Below are positions 35,890-47,163 of a stretch of 64,000 nt of DNA, one piece after another; positions within the stretch are counted from its first letter, which is position 1, and every line of letters begins with the position of its first letter. Where the stretch lies: NCBI RefSeq assembly GCF_028369105.1, contig NZ_JAQNDO010000001.1, forward strand, positions 3,031,711 to 3,095,710, read 5' to 3'. The position numbers and the translations under genes are program-made. This stretch comes from Polyangium mundeleinium (GTDB lineage Bacteria > Myxococcota_A > Polyangia > Polyangiales > Polyangiaceae). The notes below the pieces were generated by a model that saw nothing but the letters and a program-made list of their open reading frames with translations, was not told the DNA's origin and ran no database searches.

Positions 35890-36255
35890 TCAGATGCAGA
35901 AATCGGGTTGGCCCGGGGGCCTCTTCACGCACTGACCGACGCCGCACCACTCGCTGCTGATGAGGCTGCCTTGATAGCACCTGTAGAGCCGGTTGGGATT
36001 GCCGGGCACATACATGTTGCCGCCGCAATAAGCGCCATTTTCGAGCCAGGCGCAGGGGCCACTGCCCCCGCCGCCCCAGCGAACGATCCGGCGACCCCGC
36101 CGCTGTTCCTGCCCTGCCGAGGCGGTTTCCTCTCCACCACCGGCCTGGATTCCGTCTTCCGTGGGGTCTTCCACCGTCGCCATGCAGCCAGCGCCGAGAA
36201 GCACGGCCCCGGTCGAGATGAACAGCAGCGCAGCCAACCCTTGTAGCTTCTTCAT
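35890..36255 (-). CDS. Small Cys-rich lipoprotein
   Basis: Protein of 121 residues with a lipoprotein signal (LLGAGC, Cys24), a low-complexity acidic/Gly linker and a compact C-terminal domain of about 60 residues with six Cys (GPCAWLENGAYCGGN, YRCYQGS, WCGVGQCV, DFC). Such domains are common in myxobacterial surface lipoproteins and often resemble chitin-binding or carbohydrate-binding modules, but I cannot assign one. ATG 36255 has GGGAGGGGG just upstream; the longer frame adds only a basic extension. The 182 bases between its start and the kinase stop show nothing I can name. Confidence 0.72.
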   Translation of the reverse strand: MKKLQGLAALLFISTGAVLLGAGCMATVEDPTEDGIQAGGGEETASAGQEQRRGRRIVRWGGGGSGPCAWLENGAYCGGNMYVPGNPNRLYRCYQGSLISSEWCGVGQCVKRPPGQPDFCI

Positions 36256-36437
36256 AGGTCCCCCTCCCCGAGGGCCCGCGCCGCGCCTCGCCGACAGGGA
36301 AAAACCCCCTCTCACCGAACGCGGTTCAGTGACGAGCCCTCACGCGAATACGTAAGGGACGGCCGGCGAACGTCCACTCTCGACCGTGGCTTCGTTTCGC
36401 GTGCGTAGGAACGATGATGACGCCTCTCGGCGCCGCC

Positions 36438-37943
<1,506 letters not shown>

Positions 37944-37974
37944 GCCGGGAGCGTAAAGGCAGACAAACGACGAT

Positions 37975-38868
37975 TCAAGGCGCGCCGAGGTCGTCGTCTT
38001 CCATCTCCGCGGGGCGCCCGAGCGCCTTGCAGAGCTCGATCCACGCCTCCTGCATCGACGGGTAGCGGTGCGCAGGCTGGCTCGCGAGCACCCGCGCGAC
38101 CCACGGATCCACGGCCTCCGGCAGATCGGGGCGGAGCGCGCGCAGGCTCGGGCGCGGGTCGGTCGAGACCGCGCGGAGCAGCTCGACCATCTTTCGCGCT
38201 GGGAACGGGAGCCTGCCGCCGATCATGCGGAAGACGACGGCGCCGAACGAGTAGACGTCGGCGCGATGATCGAGGTCCTTGGGTTTGCCGGCCCAGATCT
38301 CGGGCGCCATGTACGTCGGGGAACCGGCGATGGTGCCATCGCGCGTGACCGTGAAGCCTCCGACCTCCTTGGCGAGGCCGAAATCGAGCAGCCGCACGCG
38401 GCCCCGCGCCCGCGTGCGCAGGACGAAGATGTTCGCGGGTTTGACGTCGCGGTGCACGATGCCGCGCGCGTGCGCAGCGGAGAGCGTCTCGGCGACGGGC
38501 CGCATGATCTCGAGCGCGCTGTCGATCGGCATGGGCCCGCCTTTCGCCTCGACGCCGCGCACGTAGGCTTCGAGATCCTTGCCTTCGAGCAGCTCCATCA
38601 CGATGTAGAGCGTGCCGTTGTCCGAGCGGTTGAAGGCGAGGATCTGCGTCGCGGCCGTGCCGCTGAGCAGGCCCATGGCGCGGGCCTCGCGGGCGATGCG
38701 CGTCGTGAAGATCGGCTCGCTCGTGATGTTCGGCAAGAGGCACTTCACGGCGACGGGCGCGCTGAGATCCATGTCCTCCGCGCGGAACACGTAGCCGTGG
38801 CCGCCGCTGCCGATGAGGTCGAGGAGCTTGTACCGACCGTCGATGACATCACCCGCTCGATACGACAT
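37975..38868 (-). CDS. Hanks-type Ser/Thr protein kinase, minimal cytosolic form
   Basis: Kinase of 297 residues that is little more than the catalytic domain. Visible motifs: IGSGGHGYVF, Lys42 (AVKCLL), HRDVKPAN (Asp141, Lys143, Asn146), LDFGLAKE (Asp162) and YMAPE (186-190). There is no juxtamembrane region, transmembrane helix or sensor domain; the C-terminus is a short acidic tail. It is the first gene of a leftward pair with the STAS-tailed kinase. The start is 93 bases from the divergent oligopeptidase gene. Confidence 0.93.
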   Translation of the reverse strand: MSYRAGDVIDGRYKLLDLIGSGGHGYVFRAEDMDLSAPVAVKCLLPNITSEPIFTTRIAREARAMGLLSGTAATQILAFNRSDNGTLYIVMELLEGKDLEAYVRGVEAKGGPMPIDSALEIMRPVAETLSAAHARGIVHRDVKPANIFVLRTRARGRVRLLDFGLAKEVGGFTVTRDGTIAGSPTYMAPEIWAGKPKDLDHRADVYSFGAVVFRMIGGRLPFPARKMVELLRAVSTDPRPSLRALRPDLPEAVDPWVARVLASQPAHRYPSMQEAWIELCKALGRPAEMEDDDLGAP

Positions 38869-38961
38869 GGCGCTCCTCGTCTGGCCGCGTCTTCCGTCGC
38901 GGCTGGCCCGTACGATACCGAAGGGGCCCCGAGGGCCGCAACGGGCAGGCGAACCTGGGCT

Positions 38962-41211
38962 ATGGTTACCGCGATGCTCCGCCGAACGCCGTTCATTTCC
39001 GTGCTCCTCGTCGTCCTCGGCTGCTCGGGTGAGGGCCTGCCTCCGGCGCCAGCGCCGACCACGAGCCTACCGCCCGCTTCGCCCCCGGCCGCGACGAGCG
39101 CCGCCGCGGAGACGCCGGCGCCGAAGGGCCCCGTCGCGCCGATCGCGAAGAAGGAGCCGCGCGTCACCGAGATCCACGGCGTCCAGCTCGTCGACGACTA
39201 TGCGTGGCTGCGCAAGAAGGACACGCCCGAGGTGCTCGCGTACCTGCGCGCGGAGAACGCGTACACCGAGGCCATGACGGCCGCGCTTACGCCGACGAAG
39301 GAGCGCATCTACGGCGAGATGCTGGGCCGGCTGAAGGAGTCCGACGAGGAGGTCCCTTTCCGGGAGGGCGCGTATCTTTATTACACGCGCACCGAAAAAG
39401 GGAAACAATACCCCTTTTACTGCCGCAAGGCCGTGAAGGGCGGGGACAAGGCGCCCGAGGAGATCCTCATCGATCTGAACGAGATCGCGAAGACCGAGAA
39501 ATTCGTGGGCCTCGGCCCGCTGGCTGTCTCCGAGGACGGCCATCTTCTCGCGTACGGCCTCGATACCACCGGCTTCCAGCAATTCGTGCTGCACGTGCGG
39601 GACCTCCGGACGGGCAAGGATCTCGCGGATAAGGTCGAGCGTGTCACGTCGGTCGTGTTCGCCAAGGATGGCAAGACGCTCTTGTATACGGTCGAGGATC
39701 CGGTCACGAAGCGCTCGCACAAGTTTTTTCGGCACAACCTCGGCGACGAGGCGGCCAAGGACGTGCTGCTCTACGAGGAGAAGGACGAGCGGTTCCGCCT
39801 GTTTTCGGAACGCTCCAGCAGCAAGAAGCTCATCTTCGTCCAGTCGAACAGCATGACGACGAGCGAGGTTCGTTTCCTGCCTGCGGACAAACCCCAGGCG
39901 CCGCTCACGCTCGTGGAGCCGCGGGAGCAGGACCACGAATACGAGGTGGATCATCACGGCGACGAGCTCGTGATCCGCACGAACAGCCCCGCGAAGCCGG
40001 GCGAAGCGAAATCGACGAATTTTCGGCTCGTGGTGGCGAAGGTCGCGTCCCCGGGGCGCGCCTCGTGGAAGGAGACGATCCCACACCGCAAGGACGTGAT
40101 GATCGAGTCGATCCAGCTCTTCTCGACGTTCGCCGTCGCCTTCGAGCGGGAAGACGGCCTGCGCCAGATCCGGGTGCTCGACCCGAAGAAACTCGCGCTC
40201 GACGGATCCCACCGAATCACGCTGCCCGAGCCGATCTTCACGCTGCGGTCAGGGGAGAACCGTGAATTCGACGCGTCTTTTTATAGGTTCCGCTTCGAAT
40301 CACCGACGACGCCCTCCACGGTGTACGACTACGAGCCGAAGAAACGCGCGCTCGTGCTGAAGAAGCGCACGGAGGTCCCGAATTACGACCCCAGCCGGTA
40401 CGAATCGAAGCGGGTGCACGCGACGGCCAAGGACGGCACGAAGATCCCGGTCTCGCTGCTCTACAAGAAGGGGACGAACCCGGACGGGAAGAACCCGCTG
40501 TTCCTGTATGGGTACGGCTCGTACGGATTTCCCCTTTTCCCGACGTTCTCGGCCCCGACGTTCTCGCTCGTGGATCGCGGTGTGGTCTGCGCGATCGCGC
40601 ATATCCGCGGCGGCGGCGAGCTCGGCGAGACCTGGCACGAGGCCGGGCGGATGAAGACCAAGATGAACACGTTCACCGATTTCGTGGACGTGACCGAGGG
40701 GCTCGTGCAAATGGGCTGGGCCGCGAAGGATCGCATCGCGATCCAGGGCGGGAGCGCGGGCGGGCTGCTCATGGGCGCGGTCCTGAACATGCGCCCGGAC
40801 CTTTATCGCGCGGTGATCGCCGACGTGCCGTTCGTCGACGTGATCAACACGATGCTCGACGAATCCCTCCCGCTCACCGTGGAGGAATTCGAGGAGTGGG
40901 GCAATCCGAAGAAGAAGGACGAATTCGAGTACATCCTCCGCTACAGCCCCTATGAGAACGTCGCGAAGAAGGCGTACCCGTCGATCCTCGTGAACACGTC
41001 GTACAACGACAGCCAGGTGATGTACTGGGAGCCCGCGAAATGGGTGGCCAAGCTCCGCGCGATGAAGACGGACCAGAACCCGCTCCTCCTGCGCATTCAC
41101 CTCGAGCCGGCCGGCCACAGGGGCCAATCCGGGCGTTACGAGCGGATGCAGGAGATGGCGTTCAAGTACGCGTGGATCCTCGACAGGCTCGGCGTGATGG
41201 ACGGGAAGTAA
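38962..41211 (+). CDS. Oligopeptidase B-like S9A peptidase made as a lipoprotein
   Basis: Serine peptidase of 749 residues. Beta-propeller domain about 70-480, then an alpha/beta-hydrolase domain. The catalytic triad is visible: Ser598 in GGSAGG, Asp683 in TSYNDSQV and His719 in PAGHRG. The spacings of 85 and 36 residues match those of oligopeptidase B. Other conserved segments: LYGYGSYG and AHIRGGGELGETW. Unlike the cytosolic E. coli enzyme it carries a lipoprotein signal (VLGC, Cys21) and a Pro/Ala linker, so it should digest short basic peptides in the periplasm or at the surface. ATG 38962 or 38974 both give a valid signal. Confidence 0.92.
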   Translation: MVTAMLRRTPFISVLLVVLGCSGEGLPPAPAPTTSLPPASPPAATSAAAETPAPKGPVAPIAKKEPRVTEIHGVQLVDDYAWLRKKDTPEVLAYLRAENAYTEAMTAALTPTKERIYGEMLGRLKESDEEVPFREGAYLYYTRTEKGKQYPFYCRKAVKGGDKAPEEILIDLNEIAKTEKFVGLGPLAVSEDGHLLAYGLDTTGFQQFVLHVRDLRTGKDLADKVERVTSVVFAKDGKTLLYTVEDPVTKRSHKFFRHNLGDEAAKDVLLYEEKDERFRLFSERSSSKKLIFVQSNSMTTSEVRFLPADKPQAPLTLVEPREQDHEYEVDHHGDELVIRTNSPAKPGEAKSTNFRLVVAKVASPGRASWKETIPHRKDVMIESIQLFSTFAVAFEREDGLRQIRVLDPKKLALDGSHRITLPEPIFTLRSGENREFDASFYRFRFESPTTPSTVYDYEPKKRALVLKKRTEVPNYDPSRYESKRVHATAKDGTKIPVSLLYKKGTNPDGKNPLFLYGYGSYGFPLFPTFSAPTFSLVDRGVVCAIAHIRGGGELGETWHEAGRMKTKMNTFTDFVDVTEGLVQMGWAAKDRIAIQGGSAGGLLMGAVLNMRPDLYRAVIADVPFVDVINTMLDESLPLTVEEFEEWGNPKKKDEFEYILRYSPYENVAKKAYPSILVNTSYNDSQVMYWEPAKWVAKLRAMKTDQNPLLLRIHLEPAGHRGQSGRYERMQEMAFKYAWILDRLGVMDGK

Positions 41212-41251
41212 GGGATCCGAAATCGTGGATGGGCCCGTCCCGGCGGGAGCC

Positions 41252-42163
41252 TCAGCCGCGGCGGGGCTGGGACCGCGCGGGCTTCCGATTCTTGCCGCGC
41301 TCCTGCATCGCCCACGCGATTCCGTCCTTCAGGCTGCGCACCGAGATCACGCCGTGCACCTCGATACCCATTGTGATCAGCGTCTGCGCGACGTGGGGCT
41401 GAATGCCGGTCAATACGGCCTTGGCGCCGAGGAGCTTGACCGCATGCGCCGTGCGCACGAGCGCCTCGGCGACCTGGGTGTCGACCGTCGTGATGCCTGT
41501 CACGTCGAGCAGGACCGTCTCGGCGGCCATTCGCACGACCCCTTCGAGCAACGTCTCCAGCACGAGCTGCGCGCGTTTCTCGTCGATACGCCCAACGAGC
41601 GGCATGGCGAGCACGTCGTCGGCGATGGGGATGAGCGGCGCCGAGAGCTCCCGGAGCGCCTGCTCCTGCGCGTGAATGAGCTCCGCGCGCAGCACCTCGT
41701 TCCTCTCCGCGTGCTCTTCGGCGCGCCGCCGATCGGTGACGTCAATCCCGACAGCCTGAAGCGCCGCAATGTTGCCCGCTTCGTCGAGGATGGCGCGATC
41801 GATCCAGTTGAGCCAGCGCACCTCGCCCCCGGGCGTCAGCACGCGGTGCTCGAGCTCGATGACCGGCTCCTTCGGCCCGAGCCGGGCGAGCACGTCGGCG
41901 ATGAGGACCCGATCCTCCTCCGGGATGAGGGGTGTGAAATGGTGACCGACGAGCTCCTCGCGTGTCTTGCCGAAGAAGCGGCAATACGCGTCGTTGACGA
42001 AGGAGAGCGTGCTGTCCAGGTTGAACCTGCAGATGAGCTCGCGCTGGTCCTCCACGAGCGTGGCGTACATCTGCGTCTTCAGGCGCAGCTCTCGCTGGAG
42101 CTCCGCGTTGCGACGCTGGAGTTCCGCGACCTGTGCAGCGAGCGAATCCGTGTCCTGGTTCAT
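41252..42163 (-). CDS. PAS-STAS regulatory protein (RsbR-like)
   Basis: Cytosolic protein of 303 residues: a short coiled coil (AQVAELQRRNAELQREL), a PAS domain (about 45-150, RFNLDSTLSFVNDAYCRFFG and an RRRAEEHAERNE linker), and a C-terminal STAS domain (about 185-290) with the signature LLDVTGITTVDTQVAEAL. This matches RsbR/RsbS-type stressosome proteins; the Thr residues in the STAS loop (GITTVDT) are the usual RsbT phosphorylation sites. No RsbT or RsbU gene is adjacent; the partner-switch operon 25-30 kb away is a possible but unproven partner. It converges on the oligopeptidase gene. Confidence 0.9.
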   Translation of the reverse strand: MNQDTDSLAAQVAELQRRNAELQRELRLKTQMYATLVEDQRELICRFNLDSTLSFVNDAYCRFFGKTREELVGHHFTPLIPEEDRVLIADVLARLGPKEPVIELEHRVLTPGGEVRWLNWIDRAILDEAGNIAALQAVGIDVTDRRRAEEHAERNEVLRAELIHAQEQALRELSAPLIPIADDVLAMPLVGRIDEKRAQLVLETLLEGVVRMAAETVLLDVTGITTVDTQVAEALVRTAHAVKLLGAKAVLTGIQPHVAQTLITMGIEVHGVISVRSLKDGIAWAMQERGKNRKPARSQPRRG

Positions 42164-42288
42164 CCCCTCGACCCGTTGAAACCGGTCGACGCTAAGGCAC
42201 CCTGCCCGGTCGAGGCAAGCCCAGTGTGGGGGAAATTCCTGACAGGCAGGGAGGGGAAAGGATGTAGGGATCTAGGGAGGCGCGGAAG

Positions 42289-45021
42289 TTACGCCGTCAC
42301 GAGACGCTCGACCTCGCCATAGGTGGCCGCGATGGCCTCGTCGAGCTTTCCGGCCTCAGGGCCGCCGGCCTGCGCCATGTCGGGCCGGCCACCGCCGCGC
42401 CCGCCCACGAGGGCGGCCACGTTTTTGATGACGTCGCCGGCCTTCACCCGGCTCGTCGCGGCCTTCGAGACCATGACCGCGAGCTGCGCCTTGCCCGCGT
42501 CCACCGCGCCGACGAGCACAAGGCTCGACTCGCCGAGTTTGTCCCGGAGTTTTTCCGCGATCTCGCGCAGCGCCGCCGCCTGCGTGCCGTCGGGCATGCG
42601 CCGGGCGAGGACCTTGATGCCCGAGATCTCGCGGGCCTCCGCGAGCATCGCGTCGATCCCGCCGCCGCCGCCGCCGCCGGGACCGCCGCCCTCGATGAGC
42701 CGGCGCTCGAGCTCGGCGACCTTCTTCTCGAGCTCCCGCTCGTGCGCGACGATCTTGCCGATCTTGTCCGCGAGGTCGCCGCCCTGCGCCTTCGCGACCT
42801 GGCGGGCCTTCTGGATGTCGTCTTCGAGGCCCCGCACGTAGCCGAGCGCGTTCTTGCCCGTCGCCGCGAAGACGCGCCGCACGCCCGCCGCGACGCCGCC
42901 CTCGCCCGTGATCTTGAACAGGCCGATGTCGCCGAGCGCGCGCGCGTGCGTGCCGCCGCAGAGCTCGATCGAGTCCTGGGTCATCGTCAGCATGCGGACG
43001 ACGTCGCCGTACTTCTCCTCGAAGATCGCGACGGCGCCGCGCTTGCGGGCCTCGTCGACGGGCAGGACCTCCGTGAGCACCGGCGCGTTCTCCAGGACCT
43101 TGCCGTTCACGAGGTCCTCGATGCGCTCGATCTCGTCGCGCGTGAGGGGTTTGTTGTGCGCGAAGTCGAAGCGGAGCATGTCCGGGCCGACGCGTGAGCC
43201 CTTCTGCTGCGCGTGCTCGCCGAGCACCGTGCGCAGGGCCCAGTGGAGCAGGTGCGTCGCGGAGTGGTTGCGCCGCGTGGCCGAGCGCGCGGCGTGATCG
43301 ACGGTGAGCGTGACCTTCTGGCCCACGCTGACCTCGCCCGCCTCGACCACGCCCTCGTGCACGACGAGCCCGGTGAGCGGGCGCTGCGTGTCCGTGACGC
43401 GGATGCGCAGGTCGCCGGCCGTGATCTCGCCGATGTCGCCGACCTGGCCGCCGCTCTCCGCGTAGAAGGGCGTCTCCTTCACGACGACCTCGACGTGCGC
43501 GCCCGCGCTGACTCGGTCCACGAGCGAGCGGGTGGGTTTGCCTTCGCCGTCTTTCGTTTCGACCGCGAGGATCGCGACGACCTCGCTCTCGCCCGCTTCG
43601 CGCTCGTAGCCGGTGAAGGTCACGGGCGAGCCAAGTTTTTCCCGCGCCTGCCGGTACGCAGGGTCGAGGGCGGCGGTCGGATCGATCGGCCCGTCGGCTT
43701 CGTCCGCGCCCTTGATGATCTTGTTGGCGCCCTCGATATCCACGTCATAGCCCTGCTCGCCGCAGATGACCTGCGTGAGATCCAGGGGGAAGCCGTACGT
43801 GGTGAAAAGATCCGCGGCCGCGGGCGCCACGAGGGTCTTGTCGCCCTTCCCGCGCATCTCCTCGAAGCGCTCGTCGAGGATCTTCATGCCGCGCTTCAAT
43901 GTGGCGCGGAAGCGTACCTCCTCGTCCTCGGTGACGCGGGCGATGAGCTCGCGCCGATCGCGAAGCTCGGGGTAGACGTCACCCATGCGATCCACGACGA
44001 GCAGCGCGACCTCATGGAGGAAGGGCTTTTCGATGCCGAGCCGGTAACCGTGCCGGATCGCGCGGCGCATGACGCGGCGGAGCACGTACTCGCGCCGCTG
44101 CTTCTCGGGCATCACGCCCTCGGCCACGAGGAAGGCCGTGGTGCGGGCGTGGTCGGCGATGACGCGCATCGAGACGTCGTCGGGCGCGAGGCTCGCACCG
44201 TACTTCTTGCCGGCGATCTCGGCCGCGCGCTCGACGAGCGGGCGCAGGAGGTCGGTGTCGTAGTTCGACGTGACCCCTTGGAGCACGAACGAGATGCGCT
44301 CGAGGCCCATGCCCGTGTCGATGCTCGGCGCCGGGAGCGGCGTGACGGGCGCGTCCTTCTCCGCGCGGTCGTACTGCATGAAGACGAGGTTCCAGATCTC
44401 GGTCCAGCCGGAGCCGTCGAGCCGGGGCTCCTCGCCGAACCGCGAAAGGTCGACCTCGTCGCCAGTGAAGAAGTGGATCTCCGAGCAGGGGCCACACGGG
44501 CCGGTGTCGCCCATGCTCCAGAAGTTGTCCGCCATGCCGAGCCGGAGGATGCGATCGTCGCCGAAGCCCGTGACCTTGCGCCAGATCGCGGCCGCCTCCT
44601 CGTCCGCGGGGAAGTTGTTCTCGCCCTTGAACACGGTGACGACGAGCCGCTCCTTCGGGACGCCGTAGACCTTCGTGAGCAGCTCCCACGCGCTCGTGAT
44701 GGCCTCTTCCTTGAAGTAGTCGCCGAAGCTGAAGTTGCCGAGCATCTCGAAGAACGTGTGGTGGCGCGCGGTGACGCCGACGTTCTCGAGGTCGTTGTGC
44801 TTGCCGCTGATGCGGATGCACTTCTGGCTGCTGGCGGCGCGCGTGTACGAGCGGCGGTCCTTGCCCGTGAAGACGTCCTTGAACGGCACCATCCCGGCGT
44901 TGACGAACATCAACGTGGGGTCGTTCTGCGGGACGATCGGCGCGCTCGGGACGACCTCGTGGCCGCGAGAGGCGAAGAAATCGAGGAAGGTGCGGCGGAT
45001 CTGATGGCTCGAGGCGGACAT
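42289..45021 (-). CDS. alaS: Alanyl-tRNA synthetase
   Basis: Class II aminoacyl-tRNA synthetase that charges tRNA-Ala. The 910 residues fit the family. Visible: the class II start RRTFLDFFASRGHEVV, motif HHTFFEMLGNFSFGDYF, editing-domain HSATHLLH, zinc-site ELCGGTHARALGDIGLF, and the C-terminal DHHA1-type domain (LVGGRGGGRPDMAQAGG). A run of Gly with one Pro (GGGPGGGGGGGID) lies between the coiled-coil helix and the C-terminal domain; it is longer than usual and probably a flexible linker. It stands alone, 30 bases downstream of the neighbouring gene's stop. Confidence 0.99.
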   Translation of the reverse strand: MSASSHQIRRTFLDFFASRGHEVVPSAPIVPQNDPTLMFVNAGMVPFKDVFTGKDRRSYTRAASSQKCIRISGKHNDLENVGVTARHHTFFEMLGNFSFGDYFKEEAITSAWELLTKVYGVPKERLVVTVFKGENNFPADEEAAAIWRKVTGFGDDRILRLGMADNFWSMGDTGPCGPCSEIHFFTGDEVDLSRFGEEPRLDGSGWTEIWNLVFMQYDRAEKDAPVTPLPAPSIDTGMGLERISFVLQGVTSNYDTDLLRPLVERAAEIAGKKYGASLAPDDVSMRVIADHARTTAFLVAEGVMPEKQRREYVLRRVMRRAIRHGYRLGIEKPFLHEVALLVVDRMGDVYPELRDRRELIARVTEDEEVRFRATLKRGMKILDERFEEMRGKGDKTLVAPAAADLFTTYGFPLDLTQVICGEQGYDVDIEGANKIIKGADEADGPIDPTAALDPAYRQAREKLGSPVTFTGYEREAGESEVVAILAVETKDGEGKPTRSLVDRVSAGAHVEVVVKETPFYAESGGQVGDIGEITAGDLRIRVTDTQRPLTGLVVHEGVVEAGEVSVGQKVTLTVDHAARSATRRNHSATHLLHWALRTVLGEHAQQKGSRVGPDMLRFDFAHNKPLTRDEIERIEDLVNGKVLENAPVLTEVLPVDEARKRGAVAIFEEKYGDVVRMLTMTQDSIELCGGTHARALGDIGLFKITGEGGVAAGVRRVFAATGKNALGYVRGLEDDIQKARQVAKAQGGDLADKIGKIVAHERELEKKVAELERRLIEGGGPGGGGGGGIDAMLAEAREISGIKVLARRMPDGTQAAALREIAEKLRDKLGESSLVLVGAVDAGKAQLAVMVSKAATSRVKAGDVIKNVAALVGGRGGGRPDMAQAGGPEAGKLDEAIAATYGEVERLVTA

Positions 45022-45051
45022 GGCGCCCGCCCATCTACCATGTTTCGCGCC

Positions 45052-47163
45052 TCAGAACATGATCCCGAGGTACCAGCGGAGCGTCTGCGCCGTCTCGGTG
45101 TCGAGCGCCGGCGCGCTGCGGTTCTCCGGAGCGCTCTCGTAGCGGCTGGCCTCGCCGGGCAAGTAGTTGAAGCCGCCGAGGGGGAAGAGCACGCCGTACT
45201 GGAGCATCGTGTAGAAGCCGCCCATCTGATCGGGACGGTCGTTCAGCGTGCCGTCCTTCGCCTGGAAATAGAGCGAGAAGTCGAGCTCGACGCCGAGATC
45301 ACGCTTGTTGCCGGGCGTCTGAATGAACTCGCTCGCGCGGCTCCAGATGAGCGCCGCGCTGCCGCCGAGGCGCTGTCCGTTCGGGTCGCGCGCGAAGTCG
45401 TACTGCACGGAGGGACGGAAGTAATACGCGCCCTGCACGCGGCTCATGATGTTGCGCCAGAGGATGAGGTCGACGCGGTAGTCCTGGTGGAACCGGCCCG
45501 TCGAGAACGTCCGATCGGCCGTGAGCTGCCGCTCGAGGCCGCCGCGCGGCGGCGCGAGGCCCTCGACGTCGGGATCACCCGAGGCCCAGCCGAAGCCGAG
45601 GTCGAGGCGGAGTTTGTCGTCGAGGGCGCGGAACTCGGACTGCGCCGCGACGATGAAGCTCCGCACGGTCCAGCCGGTGTCCTCGGCGTCGAGCGGGTTG
45701 GTCTCGACGGTGGTGCCGCCCGCGGTCTGGAGGTTGTCGATGGTGCCGTAGGTCATCGACGCCTCGGCCTCGAAGCGGAACTTCTTGTAGAGGAACTGGA
45801 ACCAGAGGTCGGGCGTGAAGAACTGCGCGCCGCGGCGGGCGTAGCCGGTGCGGACGTTGTTCGAGGCCTGGCCGAACGTGGCGCTCGTCGCGGGATCCGT
45901 GGTGTCGTTCGCGAGGACCTGGTTGCGGTAGGCGAAGTAGAGGCCGCCGTTGATGACCGGCAGCCCCTTGGCGAGATCGAGCCGGGCGAGCTCGGGATCC
46001 CGCCTGCGCGCGGCCATGAACACGTACTGGCTCACGTCGTCGAGCTGGCCGAGATCGTAGGGCTGGCCCTGTTGCTCGCGGAGCGCGGCGCTCGTCGCCC
46101 CCTCGCTGATGAAGTCCCACGCGCCGGCGAAGTAGAGGTCGTACTTCTTGATGCCGGTCACGAACATGATCCGATCGACCGTGCTCTGGTAGTCGGAGTC
46201 GTAGCCGTTGCCCTCGTTGTTGAGGATGCCGAGGCCCCACTGGTTCGGCATGCGGCCGAAGCGGAGGAGGCCGACGGGCGTGACGTACTCGCCCCAGGCG
46301 CGCTTGACGATGATGCTGTCGACGGTGCTCGTTTGTCCTGCAACGGGCGCCCACGAGGTGGTCGCGAGCGCGCCGATCGGCGCGTAGCCACCGCGCTGGC
46401 CGACGGAGTAGCCGCCGGCTGCCGAGGGCGCGTTCCAGTACCCCTCAGGCGTCGAGCCGAGGACGAAGTTATCGAGGATGTCGATCTGCGAGAGGATCCG
46501 GAGGTTGTCGCTGATGTGCAGCTCCGGCGTGAGGCGGAAGCGCATGTTCGCGCCGGCCTGCGTGTGGTTCTCGCAAGGCGTGGTCCCCGTGGGATCGTCG
46601 CCGCAAAGGGTGACGGTCTGCACCTCGCCCGACATGGGGTAGTAGGCGTTGTCGGGCGGCTGCGGCCAGAGCGCGCGATCGGGCAGCTCTCGACGGCCGA
46701 GATCGAAGTGATGGAAGAGCTCGGCGCGCACGCGGAAGAGGCCGTGGATCTCCAGGCTTGGTCGCGCCTGTGACCACCAGTCCTCCGCGAAGACGTCGCT
46801 CGGCCGCACGCCCACGTCGCCCGTGGGCGGAGGACGATCGGCGCCCTGGCGCGTGAGCGCGCGCGCGTCGCGATCCGGATCCGGCGTGGCAGCGACGGGG
46901 GCGGCGGGCTTCTGCGCGGGCGCGGTCGCGGGCGGCGTCGCAGGCTGCGTCGCAGGCGGCGGCGTCGTGCCGTTCGGCGGCACGAGCGGCTCGTCCGCGG
47001 GCGCCGTCGTCGTGGTCTCCGCGGGCTTGGGCGGAGGCGGCGCCGCGGGCTGGGCGAGGGCGGACCCTGCCGCAGAGAGGCTGAAGGCGAGCGCCGCGAG
47101 CGACACTGCCGTTCTCGTTCCCGATCCGTACGAGGAGCCTAGGTACCGCGACGAAATTCGCAT
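45052..47163 (-). CDS. TIGR04551-type outer-membrane protein
   Basis: Protein of 703 residues. A long signal peptide (cleavage near ALAQ), a Pro/Thr/Ala-rich linker of about 90 residues, and a large beta-strand domain with frequent aromatic residues ending in YLGIMF, a C-terminal Phe typical of outer-membrane barrels. Segments such as FRVRAELFHHFDLGRRELPD and WGEYVTPVGLLRFGRMPNQWG match what I know of the myxobacterial TIGR04551 family, whose function is unknown. ATG 47163 gives the signal peptide; the longer frame adds a basic stretch. It is divergent from the OmpA-family gene with a 459-base gap. Confidence 0.8.
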   Translation of the reverse strand: MRISSRYLGSSYGSGTRTAVSLAALAFSLSAAGSALAQPAAPPPPKPAETTTTAPADEPLVPPNGTTPPPATQPATPPATAPAQKPAAPVAATPDPDRDARALTRQGADRPPPTGDVGVRPSDVFAEDWWSQARPSLEIHGLFRVRAELFHHFDLGRRELPDRALWPQPPDNAYYPMSGEVQTVTLCGDDPTGTTPCENHTQAGANMRFRLTPELHISDNLRILSQIDILDNFVLGSTPEGYWNAPSAAGGYSVGQRGGYAPIGALATTSWAPVAGQTSTVDSIIVKRAWGEYVTPVGLLRFGRMPNQWGLGILNNEGNGYDSDYQSTVDRIMFVTGIKKYDLYFAGAWDFISEGATSAALREQQGQPYDLGQLDDVSQYVFMAARRRDPELARLDLAKGLPVINGGLYFAYRNQVLANDTTDPATSATFGQASNNVRTGYARRGAQFFTPDLWFQFLYKKFRFEAEASMTYGTIDNLQTAGGTTVETNPLDAEDTGWTVRSFIVAAQSEFRALDDKLRLDLGFGWASGDPDVEGLAPPRGGLERQLTADRTFSTGRFHQDYRVDLILWRNIMSRVQGAYYFRPSVQYDFARDPNGQRLGGSAALIWSRASEFIQTPGNKRDLGVELDFSLYFQAKDGTLNDRPDQMGGFYTMLQYGVLFPLGGFNYLPGEASRYESAPENRSAPALDTETAQTLRWYLGIMF

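Noticed and set aside
42660-42690. Poly-Gly (gcc/gcg) run as an expansion or frameshift in alaS
   Set aside because: The frame continues intact into the conserved C-terminal domain, so it is a linker.
43213-46773. A 1186-residue open frame antisense to alaS and the TIGR04551-type gene
   Set aside because: It crosses two well-supported genes on the other strand and its product is low-complexity Arg/Glu/Ala.
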